From Candidatus Altarchaeales archaeon (GTDB taxonomy: Archaea > Altiarchaeota > Altiarchaeia > IMC4 > SCGC-AAA252-I15): DNA of 7,902 nucleotides. The notes beneath the pieces were generated by a model that saw only the letters and a list, made by a program, of their open reading frames with translations, was not told the origin of the DNA and searched no databases. Made by a program: the position numbers and the translations under genes. Location: the NCBI GenBank assembly GCA_014729705.1, contig WJJK01000291.1, positions 1 to 7,902 on the forward strand, read 5' to 3'. Below, one piece after another: positions 5,679 through 7,902 of the stretch; positions within the stretch are counted from its first letter, which is position 1; every line of letters starts with the position of its first letter.

Positions 5679-6485
5679 ATGAGTAAAATAGTATTGGGAG
5701 ATTCTCGAAATCCGGAAAACTATCCTGCCAACGTTGCCCTCACTATTACCTCGCCTCCTTATTTTTGTGATAAGGACTATGAGTCAGATTATTCTTTTAA
5801 TGACTACAGGGAACTTTTGAGGAGTGTCTTCCAAAATGTAGCACATAGTACTTTGGAAGGTGGAAAGATTTGTATAAATATCGCCGATATAGCGGCTTTC
5901 TCCAAAGTATCGGGGCGTGTTGAGGAGTACATAGGGATTTCAAGAGATTTGCAAGATTGGTTCCGGGAATGGGATTGCTTCTTGCTCGCACGAACGGTGT
6001 GGTCAAAGGATGATCCTTGGGTTAATTCTCAACACGTGGCATATCATGATAAAATACCTGCCACGTATGTAAGGCAACTACCTTCTTTTGAATATATATG
6101 GACATATTACAAAAATACTCCCGCCCGTAAAGATGTAGGTCCAATTACTGATTATCTGTCCAAAGAAGACTGGAAGCGTTGGGTTTCTTCTGTGTGGTCT
6201 ATTAGGTCTGTAAGGTCTAATAATGATCACGCCGCCAAATTTCCGGAGGAATTGGTTAGGCGTCTGGTTCTGCTATATTCCGTACCTGGGGATTTGGTTC
6301 TGGACCCTTTTTGTGGATCAGGGACCACCCCAGTAGTGGCATATAAGAATCGACGAGAATATTTTGGTATAGAACGCGATGCTGGTTATTTTGAATTGAT
6401 TCATAAGAATTTAGAGAAGGTAGAAAATTCTCTGGAACGTGATTTTGTTCCACCGCCTAAATACAAACAAAATAAAATCTTTTAG
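5679..6485 (+). CDS. Beta-class DNA methyltransferase (N4-cytosine or N6-adenine)
   Basis: S-adenosylmethionine-dependent DNA amino-methyltransferase of 268 residues. Catalytic motif IV, TSPPY (24-28), comes near the N-terminus; the AdoMet-binding motif I, LVLDPFCGSGTT (206-217), comes near the C-terminus, followed by YFGIERD (228-234). Motif IV before motif I is the beta-class order, and the SPPY form is common in N4-cytosine enzymes but also occurs in N6-adenine ones. The middle (about 100-180) would hold target recognition; specificity cannot be read. No restriction endonuclease is obvious nearby, so it is likely an orphan modification enzyme, for example shielding phage DNA from host restriction. 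ATG 5679 is chosen because GAGGA (5668-5672) lies 6 nt upstream and the resulting M-x-x-IVLGD N-terminus matches the family; the open frame reaching back to 5589 covers the preceding NUMOD3-like region in another frame. Confidence 0.92.
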   Translation: MSKIVLGDSRNPENYPANVALTITSPPYFCDKDYESDYSFNDYRELLRSVFQNVAHSTLEGGKICINIADIAAFSKVSGRVEEYIGISRDLQDWFREWDCFLLARTVWSKDDPWVNSQHVAYHDKIPATYVRQLPSFEYIWTYYKNTPARKDVGPITDYLSKEDWKRWVSSVWSIRSVRSNNDHAAKFPEELVRRLVLLYSVPGDLVLDPFCGSGTTPVVAYKNRREYFGIERDAGYFELIHKNLEKVENSLERDFVPPPKYKQNKIF

Positions 6486-6493
6486 GAGGCGAG

Positions 6494-7222
6494 GTGCCGG
6501 AACTAAATAGCGATCTCCCCGTGTTCAACTGTTTTGTTCGCAGTGAGTACCTATACGATCTAAAATCTCATCACGGAGAGTACGAGGAATGTACTGTTTT
6601 TGGCCTTACCAGCATTCAAGGCAGAGCTCTGGGTTTTAGAATACTTACGGAACGAGGGGCGCAGGTTTCCAATCTTCCGGCCAGTGCTTTGGTTCTAAAA
6701 CAGCATGAACCTCATCTACCTCTCCACTATCTTCAAATGTGGGATTGTTTTTCCTACCACTTTTCCATCACGCCTTTTTCCTGGCTTTCAGAGATGCGTT
6801 GCCAGGTTATTTTGCGTGACCGGCAGATTTTGGATGGTAGGTACTATGCCACTGTTGGTTGGTACGGAAATAATGACAGCGAGGAGCCTGGAGAGGCTGG
6901 TCTAAAAGACGGACATCTTGTGTTCTTGGACTGTGGTTGTATAGCCTGTCAGCCAAATAGTCGGATCATTTTTCACGAGCCCAGCTTTATCACAAATCCC
7001 TACAGGATACGAGAAGGTGAGCGTCCTGACTACCTGACCCAGACCTACAAGTTTAAGTGCGAGACAGACGCAAAATGGACGTCTGAGGACAGCTACAGGA
7101 TGTTTTATGATGACCACGATTTAGATGTAGACTTTGCTAATCTGTCTGCGGAAGAAAAGAAAGAACTGGCCCGGCGACGCGCGCTGCTCGAGGCAGGTTG
7201 GCCGGTTGAGGAACCAAAATGA
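6494..7222 (+). CDS. Conserved-looking phage protein of unknown function
   Basis: 242-residue soluble protein. It has an N-terminal half with YLYDLKSHHGEYEECTVFGL (20-39) and SIQGRALGF (40-48), a Trp/aromatic-rich centre (MWDCFSYHF, 82-90), a GWYGNNDSEEPGEAG stretch (122-136), a Cys cluster DCGCIACQPN (146-155; C147, C149, C152), and a C-terminal charged helix (AEEKKELARRRALLEAGW, 219-236). From memory the FNCFVR..YLYD, GRALGF, WDCFSY and QPNSRI pattern resembles an uncharacterised protein seen in marine and other environmental phages, but I cannot verify this or name a function. The three close cysteines could bind metal if a fourth ligand is supplied elsewhere. The GTG start at 6494 is supported by AGGAGG (6484-6489) 4 nt upstream and the 8-nt gap after the methyltransferase stop. 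It overlaps the next gene by 4 nt (ATGA). Confidence 0.85.
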   Translation: MPELNSDLPVFNCFVRSEYLYDLKSHHGEYEECTVFGLTSIQGRALGFRILTERGAQVSNLPASALVLKQHEPHLPLHYLQMWDCFSYHFSITPFSWLSEMRCQVILRDRQILDGRYYATVGWYGNNDSEEPGEAGLKDGHLVFLDCGCIACQPNSRIIFHEPSFITNPYRIREGERPDYLTQTYKFKCETDAKWTSEDSYRMFYDDHDLDVDFANLSAEEKKELARRRALLEAGWPVEEPK

Positions 7223-7410
7223 CTACCTACGAACTGGGGTTTTTGGAGGGCGCCCGAAAAGACGCCATCGAAGAGGCCATAAGAATAGTTAAGGATACCG
7301 GCAGACCTGCTGAAGTTATAGTCTGCCGAGACATTCAGGGGGAACACTCGGGAGGAGAAGAGTGTTTCTGCGATCCTAAAATAATCGTTATTGATCCAGA
7401 TGATCTATAA
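7219..7410 (+). CDS. Small acidic protein of unknown function
   Basis: 63 residues. An amphipathic helix is likely at the N-terminus (ELGFLEGARKDAIEEAIRIV, 5-24), followed by a strand AEVIVCRD (31-38), then EHSGGEECFCDPKIIVID (42-59). The E-x-C-F-C-D-P pattern, together with Cys36, gives three cysteines in a short protein and could be a metal or disulfide site, but no family is recognised. The ATG overlaps the preceding stop (ATGA), with GAGGA (7208-7212) upstream, so translation is probably coupled. Small proteins of this kind are common in phage accessory regions. Confidence 0.75.
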   Translation: MTTYELGFLEGARKDAIEEAIRIVKDTGRPAEVIVCRDIQGEHSGGEECFCDPKIIVIDPDDL

Positions 7411-7424
7411 AAAGGAGACCAGAC

Positions 7425-7640
7425 TTGAAAAGGATTAAGGATAGGATTAAGATTTTGAAGCTCGCTCGAAAGAAAAAGCGAGTTATTCTACAAGAGGCCG
7501 ACTATTGGCAATGTGAGGATTTGGTACACCAGGGATTGCTCCACAAAAGTTTCCCTAACCACTCGAGGGCCCATGGGTGGCCCGAGTATCGGCTTTCTCA
7601 GCGAGGGCACAAGTTTCTTGACAGAGCTCTCGCGCGATAG
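7425..7640 (+). CDS. Small basic protein, possibly winged-helix-like
   Basis: 71 residues, strongly basic at the N-terminus (KRIKDRIKILKLARKKKR, 2-19). The rest runs ADYWQCEDLVHQGLLHKSF (25-43), a loop, and PEYRLSQRGHKFLDRAL (53-69). A helix ending in a 'GLL' turn, then a Y-x-L-x-x-x-G-x-x-F strand-helix, is reminiscent of the recognition helix and wing of small winged-helix proteins (the 'Y.LT..G' pattern), so DNA binding is plausible but unproven. The TTG start at 7425 is inferred because AAAGGAG (7411-7417) is 7 nt upstream and no ATG or GTG is nearby in frame. It ends 15 nt before a promoter-like element, which may make it the last gene of the long operon, although no terminator is visible. 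Confidence 0.72.
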   Translation: MKRIKDRIKILKLARKKKRVILQEADYWQCEDLVHQGLLHKSFPNHSRAHGWPEYRLSQRGHKFLDRALAR

Positions 7641-7649
7641 TACCAGTTT

Positions 7650-7676
7650 GGTTCCTTGACTTTTGGGGGAGGAACC
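7650..7676 (+). repeat. Inverted repeat overlapping the promoter (possible operator)
   Basis: GGTTCC (7650-7655) and GGAACC (7671-7676) are exact reverse complements separated by 15 nt. They flank the -35 hexamer and most of the spacer of the promoter at 7656-7684. The geometry could suit a dimeric repressor or activator, or be a weak hairpin; only six bases match per arm, so chance is possible. Confidence 0.4.
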
Positions 7677-7684
7677 CTTATTAT
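7656..7684 (+). promoter_or_regulatory. Sigma70-type promoter for the membrane protein gene
   Basis: TTGACT (7656-7661, 5 of 6 to the -35 consensus) is separated by exactly 17 nt from TATTAT (7679-7684, 5 of 6 to the -10 consensus). Transcription would start near 7691, about 23 nt before the ATG at 7714. It sits in the largest intergenic gap of the window, which supports a real initiation point. Confidence 0.65.
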
Positions 7685-7713
7685 TATAGTGAAAGAGTCA
7701 AAGGGTTTTGTTG

Positions 7714-7902
7714 ATGGCAGATATATTCGGACACATAGCTTTCCTATTTATCGTGGGCGGGATTTTCCTTTTAGGAAAGAACAAGCCGTTGGGATTTTTA
7801 GTCCAAGGAACAGGATCACTACTTTGGGCGGTAATAGGTTTTCACTTGGGAATGGTTTCTCTGGTGATCTGGAACATAGTGCTGGCTTCAGTAGCTGTTA
7901 AT
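7714..7902 (+). CDS. Small integral membrane protein, N-terminal part (runs off the window)
   Basis: The frame from ATG 7714 is open to the right edge (63 codons, no stop). It encodes MADIFGHIAFLFIVGGIFLL, then GKNKPLGFLVQGTGSLLWAV, then a stretch with MVSLVIWNIVLASVAVN. That is about three hydrophobic segments (roughly 5-20, 27-42 and 46-62) separated by short polar turns with GKNKP, as in compact multi-helix membrane proteins. The segments with GFL..G..LW and WNIV look loosely like PnuC-type or similar small transporters common in phage genomes, but too little is visible for a call. AAAGGG (7700-7705) lies 8 nt upstream, and a promoter lies at 7656-7684. An overlapping frame (7656-7901) without hydrophobic character is closed just before the window end and is considered a shadow. 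Confidence 0.72.
   Translation, partial: MADIFGHIAFLFIVGGIFLLGKNKPLGFLVQGTGSLLWAVIGFHLGMVSLVIWNIVLASVAVN

Noticed and set aside
5652..5680. Promoter-like TTCGCA-17 nt-TATAAT just before the methyltransferase
   Set aside because: The -10 overlaps the methyltransferase ATG, so transcription would begin inside the gene, with no suitable downstream start; the -35 matches only 4 of 6.
7461..7482. CTCGCT/AGCGAG inverted repeat with a 10-nt loop
   Set aside because: Short arms and large loop in a Lys/Arg-rich coding stretch; likely chance.
7561..7587. Imperfect stem ACTCG(AG)GGCC...GGCCCGAGT in the small basic protein gene
   Set aside because: Contains a 2-nt bulge, lies in coding sequence and has no T-run, so I see no reason to call it a terminator or regulatory site.
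7656..7901. 81-residue frame at the right end, closed by TAA at 7899-7901
   Set aside because: It begins inside the promoter, has no ribosome binding site, and overlaps the frame from 7714 that encodes clear hydrophobic segments.
1..7902. CRISPR array, tRNA genes or insertion-sequence ends
   Set aside because: Looked for direct repeats with regular spacing, tRNA-like cloverleaf segments and terminal repeats; none seen, and almost all sequence is taken up by coding frames.

Overview
The window is about 7.9 kb of densely packed, entirely plus-strand coding sequence that looks like part of a large tailed-phage genome. I infer this from the run of co-oriented genes with 1-8 nt stop/start overlaps (TAATG, ATGA), Shine-Dalgarno sites sitting in the previous gene, many short proteins without obvious families, a homing-endonuclease-type NUMOD3 remnant and an orphan DNA methyltransferase. 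No capsid, tail, terminase or polymerase gene is present, so a bacterial mobile island cannot be excluded. Bacterial-type ribosome binding sites and a sigma70-like promoter point to a bacterial host. No stretch longer than 300 bases lacks a gene; the largest gaps are 7641-7713 (73 nt) and 4190-4229 (40 nt).

Layout. 2-202: C-terminal tail of a protein that starts left of the window. 195-779: ribonuclease HII. 772-1743: a DUF2419/Qng1-type queuosine-nucleotide hydrolase, the most unexpected gene here. 1752-2231: an orotate-phosphoribosyltransferase-like protein with altered PRPP and catalytic loops. 2231-3112: a complete Fpg/MutM DNA glycosylase. 3124-3693: unidentified protein, possibly with a nuclease-like core. 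3695-4189: small protein with a TPR-like helix pair and a Myb/SANT-like helical motif, encoded in a more GC-rich, hairpin-rich stretch. 4230-5486: DHH/DHHA1 phosphoesterase with an extra C-terminal region. 5486-5665: a 59-residue frame joining a second, diverged copy of a methyltransferase N-terminus to a NUMOD3-like segment. 5679-6485: intact beta-class DNA methyltransferase. 6494-7222, 7219-7410 and 7425-7640: three proteins of unknown function. 7656-7684: a good promoter overlapping an inverted repeat, followed by a small membrane protein gene running off the right end.

Working together. RNase HII and Fpg form a DNA-maintenance pair (removal of embedded ribonucleotides and of oxidised purines). 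The DHH enzyme, the Qng1-like hydrolase and the phosphoribosyltransferase-like protein can be read as a nucleotide/nucleobase salvage set: oligonucleotide breakdown to 5'-mononucleotides, release of queuine from queuosine 5'-monophosphate, and PRPP-dependent base handling. That link is inference from gene content; the individual family calls for RNase HII, Fpg, DHH, the methyltransferase and Qng1 rest on visible motifs.
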